Below, piece after piece: positions 23,728 through 36,683 of a stretch of 64,000 bases of DNA. The notes below the pieces were generated by a model. It was not told where the DNA came from. It was given only the letters and a program-made list of their open reading frames with translations, and did no database searches. Numbering within the stretch: the first letter of the stretch is position 1; each line of letters begins with the position of its first letter. Where the stretch lies: NCBI GenBank assembly GCA_002812745.2, contig NCSJ02000057.1, positions 62,001 to 126,000 on the forward strand, given 5' to 3'. The translations under genes were made by a program, and so were the position numbers. The stretch is from Scytalidium lignicola (lineage: Eukaryota; Ascomycota; Leotiomycetes).

Positions 23728-26441
23728 ACTAACACAGAAGCTTTCTTCCACCGATATCGATGAATATGTCATTATTGATCGTCACCACTGTATTGGCTGG
23801 AGTTCACTACGCATAGTGGCTCACACCAGCTAGTGAAGTGTCGAGACCGATCATCCGCATTGAGCGACCATGTTTATCAACAGAGGGATAAAACAATGCC
23901 CTGAGTTGACATTACATGCCCCTCACCGTACGAGGATAGATTATGTATTAATATTCCTCATATGAGAGAATAATAGCAGCGCTAGGAGCGAATACCAACA
24001 TTATGTGTCGGAAGCGTCATCGAAGTGTATTAACACGACTATAGACTGTAATGGAGTTCTGAAAGCCCTTGTATACCCAGACAGCGTGGGCAAGAATTCA
24101 ATAAATTAGGTGAAGCTAGAAGATAGTGTACAAATAGAATCCACTCATGCAAGCCTTTAGACTTTAATATTGTATGTATATTGTAAGCCCATTCTTGATA
24201 TGTAACGGGTACGTAAGACGGTCATCTTAATTTTTATCGAACTCCTTGAATGTTTGTACTACTTTCATAATAATGTTGGACTGTGCTTCCTGAAACTTGT
24301 TTGTTCTATATATATTGGGAAAACCTTCCCTAGTATCTGCTTTCCGTGTAGTTCAAATAAGGTGAGACTGATATAGATAACGAAGCTCGAAACCTTGAAC
24401 GTACTTGAAAGGCTTTGGTTATTTTCTTGATGTCTCGAAGTAGTCTAGACAGTACAAGGAATGGATTATGTTATCCAGCATTCGCTATACAGATTCAATA
24501 GAAATCTTGTGAAGGATTGAATTTGAGACCTTTGTCATGATACACTTCCAGGAAGCACGATTATAAAATGGATCAATGGAATAGAAATTTCATGTCGTCT
24601 ACTACCTAGTAACGAGTTCCAAGGTCTCTCGAATGCGGAAGGACTACAAGGTGGAAACAGGAGATGAGATAACATTTCGAGAAGACAAAGTAATATCTAA
24701 ACAAAACAGTAATAATCTTCATTAATTAACCCGAGAAAAGCAAATCAATGAAAGCAGCGTCATCGCTGATGCAATAACCCTATCATAACTATTACAAGCA
24801 ACTTCCCAACTCAACCCTTTAACCTTAACATATAACCCGAGATAACATTACTGCCAGTACCTCAAAGCTCGCTCGGTACTTTGGCCTAATGGCGGGCCAC
24901 TATTATCAGCCTCTGCAGATGAGTGCAGCTTTGAAGGTTCAAAAAATCAGTGTGCCCGGTTTTCCCTGGAAATCTGAAAAAGATAAACCTTTTGCTATAG
25001 GAAAAGTGAATATCAACTTGATGGACATCAAACACAGGAGGCGAAGTGTTTAGTTAAGAAAGTCACTTGATTCACCTCTACACTAAAGTTACTTCTCTGC
25101 CAAATCTACCGTATAAAACCCAGTTGACGATAATGATGCACCGTAGGCGAAGAAAGCATCCATATCCAACAATTTAAGAAAGGTATTATAGGGAGATGTT
25201 GAATCTGTGTTTGGATGAGAAGGGTCAAGTGGGCTCGCTGATCGACTAGATCATCTAAAACTATCCCCTGAAAAAAAAAAAGAGATCATAAATTTGACAA
25301 CGACAAAAGAAATGACGAGACTTTCAAAATGTAACAGGCTAAACCACTAAATCACCTACTTTTTTCGGACATAATAACTAGAAACGCTTAATCCACACAC
25401 ACAGACAGCGATAAAGTAAAAGGAAGGGTAAGAAAAGCAGCCCACATAAGGTGTAGAACCACATATCCATTACAGATCTTCTTAATACAATACAATACAC
25501 AAGAAAATGAATGCTTTGTACTTCCTTTTTTCTAATAGGTCATATATAATCTAAATCTTCAGGCAAACTCTCTTTCCTATAATTATTCCACCATTTTATT
25601 TTGGTACCTGAGATGATTCATTCACTATCACACTACCNAAAACTTGGAGTGAGGGAAAAAAAATTTTTGCAAAAAAAGGAGTGGAGGGTTAAGAATATTA
25701 CTACGTGAAAATGCGTGAATCGATCGCATCTACTCGAGAAAGCTGAGTATATGTATCTAATATTCCTTTACAGGTAGATTGAGGCTGAGAAAGAACTGTA
25801 AGAGGATCTGTAGGTAAGAAAGGTAGATCCAGGGAATTCAAACAGAAAGAGGATAAAGAAACAAAGAAAGATTAATCACAAGTTGAACGGTGATTTTATC
25901 TACAATTCGTACAGTCAGAATTAGAAATACACTTCAAACTGCTCTGAACAGAAAGGATGAGTGTTTTGAGGGAGAAAGGTAATTGGTATCAAAAAGGTCG
26001 CCTACCTAGCTCGGGAATTATTCACATCTACCTTAAGATCAGCTTCGGGAAGGTCTCGTCTCCAATCACACAATTCAAAATCAAATGGCCTCAAAAAAGA
26101 TTTTAGTTGGAGGGATTTCCAATCCAACCTATTATTCACTTCGCTATGCAAAATAAAATACGCACTTTTTACAAGGAGGTATCAAAGCGTGGAGTCTCCG
26201 CATGCATCCGCCCACTTTGGTACGGAGGTACAGTACAGTTATTCCCAAAAACAACAAAAAGGCATCACCCACGAATTCTCTCTTTGCCGTAGAAAAGGGA
26301 CCACAACTCGCTTCGTGCCGAATTCCCGAAATTTAAGAATGTGATTTTTTATCCTAAAAATTCCGAGGGTTTTTTTCCGTTTGGAATTTCTCTTCGCACA
26401 AAAGCGCAGATACCCTCAATGCAACAAAGAAGACAAATTAT
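23728..26441. other. 2.7-kb intergenic region between convergent genes
   Basis: An AT-rich 3'-to-3' region with no supported gene, one N at 25638 and GGTACAGTACAG at 26227-26238. No repeat family or RNA gene was recognised. Confidence 0.4.
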
Positions 26442-28718
26442 TCATGCCTCTGTATCCTTCTTGTCCGTTTCTATAGCCGGATGTGGACCACTAGAAGCAT
26501 CGTCGTCTTGTGCCTTTGCTTCAATAAGCGGGCCGGTATAGAACTTTCGTCCCGAGATGTACCAGTAGATGCCGGCGGCGAGTAAGATGAGGACAAGGAA
26601 GGCGGCAGCGTAGTTCATCTATTTCGAAACACGGGTTAGTCAGCCGAGCCTTTTAATGAGAGCGGATGAACGGTGGGTGAAGCTCGGCTCAAGAAAGGAT
26701 TTGTTCTCGTATCTCGTAAAGGAAACTGTGNCCTTTTTTTCCNTTCTTTTTCNTTTTTTTCNTTTTTTCCTTTCTTTTACCGAGCGAGGGGTAATTAGGT
26801 GGGGTAGGATGAAAAGAGAGAGAAAGAGAAAGAGGGGCTTACATTCAGGGCCGTCACGGGCCTGGCTGTGGGCAGGATGAAGATGATGGACACAAACAGG
26901 GTCCACAAGCACGCCCAGACATTGATCAAGAAGCTGGCCTTGCCCAAGTTCCACGGTCCCGGCTCGAAGCGGTTGAAGAGCAGCTTGCACAGGATGGGAA
27001 TGATGTACGACCAATCTAAGGCAATGGCGCTGCAGCAGAGAAATTTTTACATTAGCGGGAGTTGTTCTGTGACGTCATAGCCAGGACAGGAGGGTACCGC
27101 AGTCTTGGCGTAAAAGGGTTTCGGTGGGGAATGAAAAGGGAAAGGGAAAAGGGATTTCTCTTACCAAATATTGAAGACCCCATCAATCGCCGCGTAGGAT
27201 CCGAGACCGATCAGGTTGATGGCGATGCACCAGAACACCGAGATCCAGACTGCATACATAGGAATACCCGTATGCGGCTCGATCTTGGTCCAGACGCGCG
27301 AGAAGGGGAGCAGACGATCACGGGAGAAGGCAAAGACCGTTCGGCTTAATGCTTGCTGCGAATGGGCGTGAGCAGGAGTGGTGCAATGGGAGAGATAGAT
27401 CACGTGGAGGTCGCGTAGGGGCATTACTGAGGACTTACCATGGCAGTGAAGCACACGAACTTGATGATGATGAAGCCGCAGACGGTGAAGAAGATACTCC
27501 CCCCCTTGCCCAGGCTGTTATAGTAGAGCTGAGCCACGGGCTGGCCGATGGGGCTCCCAAGGATCTCGAGAGGATCACCCATGCAGAAGCACAGCACAAT
27601 GTTGAAGAGCCAGCCAGCAACGTAGGTAAAGGCCATGGCCAGAGAGATGGCCCACGGTGCTTTGATCTCGGGCTTCTCAATCTCCTCGGTGATGTGAGCT
27701 GTGGCATCGTAATCCGTCATGGTCCATGAAACGGACAAGAAGCCAAACAGGAAGCTGAATCCCACCGGCTGCCAGCCCGAGTCCGATTGTACGTTGGTGA
27801 AGACGTATGAAGCATCGTGCTTGTTCTCGGTCTTGGCCAAAAGCGCAATACAGCAAGAGACGAGGATCGCAACGTGGAAGATAACGTATGTCTTGGTCAT
27901 CTTCTCCATCCAGTATGTGGAAAGGGAGTTGACGACTCCGGTAAATATAGTCAGAGCGGCCATGACACCAACGACATGGTCATTGGTAATCTCATACGAG
28001 AAATCCGAGCCGATAGCCACGGCTGCGAGAAGCATCTGGGCCGCGCCATATTCCGAAGAGGCAATACCAGCAACCTGTCCGAGAAGATTGATCCATCCAG
28101 TGATCCAACTGATGGATGGGACCCACTCAGAAGGCGCAAGTCGCGAAATACTGTAGTATCTGTATAAATCCGCATTAGAAATTGTACGGAACTTGAAGAC
28201 TGTTTCTTTTCTCTTTTAGACGACTCTTATACTTACAAGCCTCCACTGGTAGGGTAAGCAGATACAAGCTCTGCAACAGACAACTAAAACATCACCGGGT
28301 TAGCTTTCTACCGTGAAATGAAATTCCGAAAAGAGATCCACTCTCTTCGCTGGGGGTTCGGAGCGCAGCAGTCAGTACTCACAGCAATACACATACACCC
28401 AGCGCCTGAGATCAACCAACACCAGACCGCGGCCGGAGCGCCACCAGCATAAAGCGGGAAGGAAAAGGTCGTCATCACAGTCGCGAAGAGACCACTGATA
28501 GATACGGCGAAGGAGAAGGTCGACAGGTACCCGAATTCTCTCTTGAACACGGGCTTGTAGCCAAACTCTGTGGCAAGTTGGGCATCGGCATCGTTCAGCT
28601 CCTCGAGGTTAATGATATGTCGTTCGCCATTGGGACCGATGGTCTCCAGGATGCCACCATTCTTGCCTCGGTGTCGAATGGTGGTGGCATTTTGGATCTC
28701 GCTGGTAATGTCTGCCAT
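26442..28718 (-). CDS. Amino acid/GABA/choline-type permease (APC superfamily)
   Basis: Six exons on the minus strand (28718-28383, 28283-28237, 28159-27439, 27355-27165, 27029-26843, 26618-26442) join to 552 residues. The introns are 99, 77, 83, 135 and 224 bp. The N-terminal cytosolic part ends in FGYKPVFKREFGYLSTFSFAVSISG, the signature opening of the fungal GABA/choline permease group (UGA4/HNM1 type). About twelve hydrophobic segments follow, including SISWITGWINLLGQVAG and the QALSRTVFAFSRDRLLPFS loop that is conserved in the family. It is a proton-coupled uptake carrier of the plasma or vacuolar membrane. The substrate may be GABA, choline or an amino acid. The last intron contains four isolated N bases inside a T-rich tract, so its length is approximate. 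Exon 2 is only 47 nt. Confidence 0.92.
26726..26785 (+). repeat. T-rich tract with four N bases inside a permease intron
   Basis: Homopolymeric T runs separated by C and N (26731, 26743, 26753, 26762). On the transcribed strand this is a purine-rich stretch within the last intron of the permease gene. The N calls probably mark uncertain run lengths. Confidence 0.6.
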
Positions 28719-30653
28719 CTTGACTTGGTCGGGTTTATGTGTAATAACTCGATCGTGGATTTTCGCAAAAGCACCCAGGTTTTTTCAACCTTTTCCCTTC
28801 CTGTACCACAAGGGAACTTGGTGTTTTATGGTCAACACCACGCCTTCGATTCCTAGGTCAAGGATCTGGGATCTCCTCGTGCTTTCGAAAAAAAAGTCAC
28901 ACCTCAGGTTAGGTCGTGACTTTTGCTGTAGATTGGAATTGCACTTGAACAGAGCAGAGCTACAGGGAGAAAAAAAAACACCACAAAGGCGGTGGTCCCC
29001 CAGCTTTTATCAATTGCTCGTCCGGGACTGGCTCGGACTATGGCTACGAAGGGCATGGTGGTTCCCAGTCCAAGGATTTTGTCCCACAACAATCGCCCCC
29101 ATGGCAGCTGCGAGGGACTATGGTCAAGATAAGCGTGGGTTCGGTGGTCGTGGGTTGGTCCACCGCGCCCCTACACAACGGCAGCATCCTAGAACCAAGC
29201 ATGTTTTGGCTTAGTTGGCTTACCTGCTTAGCAGCGTCCAAGGGCAAGTGCAAAGTAGTCACCCAATGAGCTGTCACCACCAACGACTATCACGCGACAC
29301 CATTGGCTGTACCGTGGGTGCCTGCTTTGCCTGAGGCATTATCACGTGCCAAAGTTGCTTAGCCTGGATGGGCTTGGGGTTTGGAACACACGTGGAATAA
29401 TAGAATGCAATGCGACGCCAGGGGGAAGTCTTATCGCCCATGCCCGGAACCTCTCTCCATTTCCAGAAACAACTCGATATCAAAATCCCAAACCATATCG
29501 TGATTGGCTTCCATCCCCTCCTCGTGGATGCCGCGGCTGCCCCGAAGCCTGGAGTGCATTGTGCATTCGATACCGGTTATCATCCCGCGCGAGACCACAC
29601 GGTGGCACACACACCTCAAAGAGTTTGGTGTTGGCCAGCGATCCGCTGCCGTCGAAACTTTGGAGTTAACCGTAACTGGGGGCGCTCAGCGCTGCTGCTG
29701 GGCGTTTGGTGTGTGCTGGGGAAGGGAAGGGAAGCGGGCGTCATGCTACTGCGGCAAGTACATCATCACTGACATGGGAAAATCTGCCCCAAAGTGGGAA
29801 CCCAAAGGGACCAATTTTCGATAGATACCTGAGGGGGAGAGAGGAGGATCATTTCGACAAAACCGGGACCTCCTGCATTGGATTAATTGGCTGCGAACGC
29901 CAATCTTGCTTCTTCTCTCTCTCCCTCCCAGCGACCAAATCTAAGGGTTATTGGGGCCTGGCCGGAGTTACCGAACGGTTTGTTTTAGCAGGATTCTCCC
30001 CCGACCTGCCGTGTTTGTGCTTGTGGCTTTTTTTCTTTTTTCTTTAAATTCGTGTTTAGAATAATCTTTTCCATGGGATTTCGATTGTGTCGCTTGCTGT
30101 ACCTGTACGTAAAGCTGAATCTGGTGCAACAAAACAGCCCTGACCCAGACCCATCGGCCGATGGATCAGATGGTGCGGTGGGCTGGGCGTTCCGGGAAAT
30201 GACGCCAAGTGCTGACGCTCCGTGTGGGGGCCGTAAGAGCTACGAAGAAAAGCATTGTCCTGTTGAGAATGTCTTTTCTTCAAGTGCTGTTTGTGAGGTT
30301 GGAACTGTTAACTAATTGATGTTTTACGCATGTTAAACTTTTGGTGGCGTCGATGGTACAGTACCAAGATAAACTGGAACAGGAATGTGGTACGGGAATC
30401 AGATAAGGTTTTATCTGTGCGTGATTAGCTTTTGCGCGGCAATCTACCGTAGGTCGAGCCTGCAAGATGATGGCTACTGCAATGCATCCTACCTGTTACA
30501 CAGGAGCAGCAGCTATTGGCGCCCCCTAGGTGCGGGTAACGCGTTTGATAGAACTCGTTTTGGTAAAGGCAAATGCAAAAAAACTCTCACAAGTAGGACC
30601 AAAACGCTTAAAAGGGATTATCGGTTTCATAAGTTTTTCCTATTTTCGGAAAT
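28719..30653. other. 1.9-kb intergenic region upstream of the permease
   Basis: No gene is supported. It contains the palindrome TGCCTGAGGCA at 29328-29338, directly followed by an E-box (ATCACGTG), a further CACGTG at about 29.39 kb and GGTACAGTACC at 30355-30365. This is probably permease promoter DNA plus the 3' flank of KRR1. Confidence 0.45.
29328..29347. promoter_or_regulatory. TGCCTGAGGCA palindrome next to a CACGTG E-box
   Basis: A perfect 11-bp interrupted palindrome is followed within a few bases by CACGTG, a bHLH (Cbf1/SREBP-like) core. It lies about 610 bp upstream of the permease start. Confidence 0.4.
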
Positions 30654-31714
<1,061 letters not shown>

Positions 31715-31870
31715 TGTTACGCTGAGAATGGCAATACCACACACTCTTATTAAAATATTTGAAGAAGATGGGAATAAAAGAGGGGCGAAATTTGTCGGGA
31801 TACTTATTGCGATCAAGAGTTTGGAGAAATGCTATCGACAAACCTCGTCTCGAATTTATTTTTGGGTTGA

Positions 31871-31881
31871 TGCCTCAGGCA
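31871..31881. promoter_or_regulatory. TGCCTCAGGCA palindrome upstream of KRR1
   Basis: The same core as in the dap1/Mgr3-like promoter, here 157 bp before the KRR1 ATG. CACGTGAT follows at 31925-31932. The regulator is unknown. Confidence 0.45.
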
Positions 31882-34168
31882 TAAATGTTTATCTACTTTT
31901 CCGAATAAGTTTCTAGCCCATTTGCACGTGATCCTCTCCCCTTTTCCAAAATTAGGTCCTCAAAATCTACACTTTTCAAGTTGACAATTTTAACTATGTC
32001 ACTTAAGACGAATCTTATACTGAAATAATTTGGATCTATTTTCTGAAATAACACATGAAAAAATTACTCAGGTGAAGAAAGACGAGCCAATATTTTTCCC
32101 GACAATAATGTCTCGGTCGATAAGTATAACTTCTCTTTTATAAGTAGCTTGCATGATGCCTATGTCTGAGATCATCAGATATGAAATTTTAAAGACTCTT
32201 TTTATTTCCTTTTCATNAAAAAAATCGATTCTGTAATTCGATTATACCAGGATTCAATATTGTCCGGTGGGCGACAATTTGGTTCTCACCACATTGCAAT
32301 TCTTTGAGTAATTTCCGAGCCTTCCAATCTATCATAGTAAAAACCTGTTCGATTGGACTCCTATTTGTTAGGGATTTATAAGGACGAGTTAATTAGATTT
32401 AATGGTTGAGCTGTTGGCAGGGAATTAGACAACTAACTCTAGGATATCATGAAGGGAGGTTCTATTTGGCGGCCAGCAAATGGGATTATTATAAACCATA
32501 TACTGTGAGTCCGAGATATCTTTGGGGGTTTGAGGAATTAAGCGTGAGTGGATCAAATGCCTGATGCTGACTATGACTTCACCGGTAGGAGAGGGTTGTC
32601 TAGGGGTTTTTATATTTGTACCAAAATATCTGGGTTGATAGTTCACTGTCGGATTCTATATGCTTTAATATTCTTGGGTTTGCTCAAGATGTAAGATGAA
32701 TATAAATTGTCCTTCTTTGATTCTAATATCATAGACAAGTAGATTCTCATACTTGCAAGATGTACAACTGCAATTTAGACGTATATCCATCGGTGGGGAT
32801 ACCTCCGATTGTATGGTGAATATTACGATCTATCAAGTCCAGAACACAAATTCCATTTAACCAACTTTTTCAATCCGAACTAAATGTAAGTTCGCGTTGG
32901 TTATTGGGTACAGAGATACTGATAAGGGGCTAATATAGGAGGATCTCTCAGATTTAAATCATGTAGATGTAGTTTCTTTTGTGACAGGAGCACAACCGTG
33001 AGGATATAACCTTTGGTTTCTACCAAAAAGGGGCGAGGGAGACGATGGAAAGAAGGTTTGGCTGCCACGTACCAGCAGCACCTTACTCACTCAAACCCTT
33101 CCTATTGGAGGTCCATTTACAGGCATCCTGTTCAGACTATATTGCTTCGGGATCTTAGAAACTTGTTTAGATCCAAGCAGAATTTTTTCAAGTGTCAGAA
33201 TTAAAGATCTTGGGGCTTAGTAGTCAAGTGAGAAATAGTTATGTTTAATCTTTATGTACTTGTTCATGTGATGCAAATGCGCTATTAAACGTCGGTGTAA
33301 AAATGGCTGTCTAATGGTTTGAGAGAACATCTACAGAATGGAATAACCCCTCATCCGCTGCAACCCTGCCCCTCACCAAGAAAATATTTCTTGGCATTGT
33401 GAGATCTTACAAGTACAGTACAATCAAACAGTGGTCACGTCGACTGGTTAGCATATTCCAGAACCTCTAGGTAGTTCCGCATATGGCTAGCGTCCTAAAA
33501 GTGTCGAATTTCTGTAAAAACCAAAGAAATCCCCGGTCAAATACGATAGAAAAATATCCGATAATGCCTCAAAATATGCGGGTTTAGGGAATCCGGATAC
33601 TCGAAGCGGATGAGCCTCACTGTCGATTTGCAACCCGCACATTACCCATCACAACGGCCGACTTCGGAAGACTCCTGATTAGAACATCCTCCAATAGTCC
33701 ATATTGCTTCGAAAAAATTTAGATAAGGATTTATTTCCTGTTCCACTGCACGCTGCCACGACATCCTGCTGCTTCCGAAGTAATTAATGAACCATACGGA
33801 GTACGATTGATAGAAAGGCGGTGTAAATAATTCAATAATAGGCTGGACCTTGAGGTCTGTGCTGAGAGCCCGAAGGTTGCAGATGTACCTCCCAGCGCTA
33901 TTTGAGGTGGATCGANTACCCCGGGGTTCGGGGGCCCGATGACTCTATTACTTTTGGGCTCTATCCAGCACGCTGGGTTCGTTAACGCCGGTCCGTCTTG
34001 TCCCTAATAATTTCGCGGCGGCGGAGGGGTAACAAAACTAACTAACGAAGCCCAGACACTTGCCACGGACACAGCCATATATTGTTGAGCATGTTTTATC
34101 TTTCCGCGTCTGCCCAACCTTTTCTAGAAAATAAAGATTCACGTTTCTCTTGCCAAAAAAAGAAAAAG

Positions 34169-34189
34169 CACACACACACTCTCTCTCTG
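34169..34189 (+). repeat. CA/CT microsatellite in a probable leader
   Basis: A CA run directly followed by a CT run, ending 27 bp before the ATG at 34216. It may be part of the 5' untranslated region. Confidence 0.6.
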
Positions 34190-34215
34190 AACTTACCCCC
34201 GAAAGAAAGAAAAAA

Positions 34216-34404
34216 ATGCCTGTCAACTGTGCTGAAAAGAAGAAGGCCCAGCCATGGATGGCTCACTGGCCGCCTGCAGCCAAGCCCTCCCAGGTCGGCG
34301 TGGAGTATGGCGTCCAGAAGGGAGAGGTCATTGTCGTTGACGGGACTTCTGCGAAGGCCAGCACTGCTCGTCAAGAGCCAGCAACAGAGGATAAGAAGCA
34401 GTAA
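34216..34404 (+). CDS. Putative small conserved-looking protein (62 residues)
   Basis: An intronless frame starts at an ATG in AAAAAATGCC context and ends with TAA. The product is hydrophilic, begins MPVNCAEKKKAQPWMAHWP and ends in a K/E-rich tail. It has no signal peptide, membrane segment or known domain. Support is indirect: a good start context, a pyrimidine/CA-rich leader as in highly expressed fungal genes, and codons that look regular. The function is unknown. It may be a small stress or cytosolic protein, or a chance frame. Confidence 0.5.
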   Translation: MPVNCAEKKKAQPWMAHWPPAAKPSQVGVEYGVQKGEVIVVDGTSAKASTARQEPATEDKKQ

Positions 34405-34846
34405 TCAATTTATTTGTTTTGTTGCGAGCTGCTGTAAGTATTTTTTTATGCTTGTATGAATTTATTTGTTGGCTGTATTTTTGCCATATCGTTGTTGATG
34501 CAGGGAGGTCCAAGTTCTGATATTATCTCTCTACGCTTCTAGATTTCCTCGCACACGCAAGCTTTACGTTCCAACGATGTCATCCCCATGTCATGAAAGA
34601 TTGTTAGGACAGTAAATGAGATGAATGGATGATAATGCCTAGTTATGACTTTCTAAAAGTTCTAGAGTTTCGAGTCAGGGAGGCTTTTAAGATCGGGGGG
34701 TTTGGAGGGGTTTGGGGTGTTTGGTACAATAGCATTAGAGTCCCTAGTTTCTATCAAGGACATTTTCTTCAAATCTGAACTATACTCGTGACTATTGGTG
34801 ATTAATGTGATAGAATCTCTTAAAGTAATCTTATTGCTAGCTTGAA
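34405..34846. other. Intergenic region between convergent small gene and CmcJ-like gene
   Basis: An AT-rich 3'-to-3' spacer. Nothing else was recognised. Confidence 0.4.
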
Positions 34847-36031
34847 TCACCATCTCACAAGCACTCGGAGTTCTATACTCTCCCTCCGAGGATCCGAATC
34901 CTTTCTCATTGGGTTATCGAATGACGCATGTGGTACACCTATACGTGCATCAGCATTAATATGTATGCAATACAGATTACATGATGCAGGTTCGATCAAA
35001 ATATAGAAACTTACCGGGGCTTGCTCCAGATATTGATTCGCTATCCGCATTCTTGAAGATCAATAGCTCGGAGGGAAGTTGATTGGGTAAGTAGTACCAC
35101 TTTTGCGCAGGATTGTAGTGTACTTGTGTGTTTTCGAACACAGCATCACGATCAACAACGTCGCCTGACATCGTATCGTGCTCGAAATCTACCGTTTCAG
35201 CGTCGCACATGGCCAAGGGCCAGTCCAACAATGGACCTTGGAGTGGGTGCCAGACACTGTAAGTATAAGAATCTTGCGCCAGAGTCTGTTTGAGATTCCA
35301 ATAAAGGAAGAAATTGAAATCACATATGATATGAACAGGTATACTAATTGAAAGAGCTTGGAGGTTTAATGTAACAAAAACTTACTTTACGCATTGCCAA
35401 TGTCCTTGAAGGAGTTTCTCTGCTTGGGCTGGATAGGTATCACGAATGATCTTACATCCAGCATCATACGTATGATCTGGTACACGTCACCATCTCAGAG
35501 CAAACTTGTATTCAACAGGGAGAAATACCTATATGTGCCGCCGAAGCTGGCTGCTGAAAGGTATACGTATCTCCAGTGGCTATAGGCCAACTTTGATGTC
35601 TTCGGCGCACCTTTAGATGAATTAGATCAAGAAGAATAATGATACGATAATATAACAAAGTTTTTACTAACCACGTAATCTAAAACCTCCGCAGAAGATG
35701 CATTTAGAGTTTCTTTAACACAGTCCTCTACCTCCTCCTGATGGATAGCTTCGATCTTTTCGTTATCGTTATAGTCTTCATACGTCATCTGACTTTCAAG
35801 GTTTGCCATTTTAAATCCGCATTTCTCGTATTGTAGATTCTTCTCTAATCTCATATTGTGGAATCGGAGATTATAAAGTGTCCGCTCGACATTGGTCTGG
35901 GGGAATCCATCTTCGGGTGTATATCGAAGTGTGTATGGTTTGGTTTCTTCATATTTTGGATCACGGGTTAGGAAGTATACATTGCCTTCTACTTCGAAGT
36001 TTGTTTCAGATATAACTGTAGTAGTACTCAT
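34847..36031 (-). CDS. CmcJ/AsaB-like (Fe(II)/2-oxoglutarate dioxygenase-like) enzyme
   Basis: Five exons on the minus strand (36031-35672, 35610-35529, 35476-35386, 35256-35015, 34938-34847) join to 288 residues. The introns are 61, 52, 129 and 76 bp. The frame could begin upstream only at a TTG, so the ATG at 36031 is used. Family blocks are YFLTRDPKYEETKPYTLRYT, RRRHQSWPIATGDTYTFQQP, AAHIDHT, VNVWHPLQGPLLDWPLAMCD, VHYNPAQKWYYLPNQ, GVPHASFDNP and RRESIELRVLV. This order is that of proteins named after the cephamycin protein CmcJ and the fungal AsaB group, often seen in secondary metabolism. H-I-D, the later VPH histidine and the RESIELR arginine fit a 2-oxoglutarate/iron site. No biosynthetic backbone gene is near, so this seems to be an orphan tailoring enzyme. 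Confidence 0.88.
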
Positions 36032-36683
36032 TTTGTATGAAATATAGATGCGGGAATTTTTTGTGTCAAGTAATTTTAACGGCACCGGCAATATACAATC
36101 GTGTGATATCCTACACTTTAGAGAAGAGAGCCCATTGTTCTAGACACAACTTTCCGATGCCCGTGCAGGGCGGCGTGATTTGACTCCGATATATCGGACT
36201 ACGGTAGTTGGGCCGGTCAGAATCACAGTTATCGGGCACCTCAAATGATGTCGGGCATGATCTCGGAGTTTGAGATTTGATAGAGAGTGTCTTGTTACTG
36301 GTGAGGCTCTTCTACCCTTGTAATTAGTGGCAGCTCTAGAAGGTCCATGAATTACAGGGGCCATACCAGGGCGGTGTTCACCGCCTTGCGCCAGTGTGAT
36401 GCGACCACGTACGGAATCTGCTAACACTTGTGTGTTCAACGACGTGTTCGACATCCATTTCCTCATCTAGGTAATTCATCTGAATAAATATCACAGTCCC
36501 AATAGAAGAATGAGCAATTATTTTCCATTATTTAAAATCTAGCTTCTCGTGAGTTATATTTTCATTTCGTGAACCTGCAGGCACCTTCTAGTGTTGTAAA
36601 CTTTCGCGTCACTTTTCATTGCATCTCTACTAGAAGACTCTTGAGATTTATTTATTTATATTTTTTTCAATACTTGAAACTTA
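36032..36683. other. Intergenic region between CmcJ-like and DUF7580-type genes
   Basis: About 650 bp. A 108-codon minus-strand open frame (36140-36466) begins with ATG but is basic, repeat-poor and without family features, so it is not called. The rest is AT-rich. Confidence 0.4.

Larger units (their letters stand above)
31715..34215. other. 2.5-kb intergenic region
   Basis: Contains the KRR1 promoter at the left. The middle (32.0-33.3 kb) is AT-rich with no supported gene. TACGGAGTA lies at 33795-33803 and N bases at 32217 and 33916. A 72-codon minus-strand open frame near 32.5 kb was not accepted. The last 100 bases carry a CA/CT run that leads into the small gene at 34216. Confidence 0.4.

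Noticed and set aside
32425..32646. 73-codon minus-strand frame
   Set aside because: AT-rich surroundings and no recognisable domain or neighbouring exon. It is too weak to call as a gene or relic.
36140..36466. 108-codon minus-strand frame starting with ATG
   Set aside because: Its composition is basic and irregular, with no family features. It lies in the promoter region of the CmcJ-like gene and has no splice or context support.
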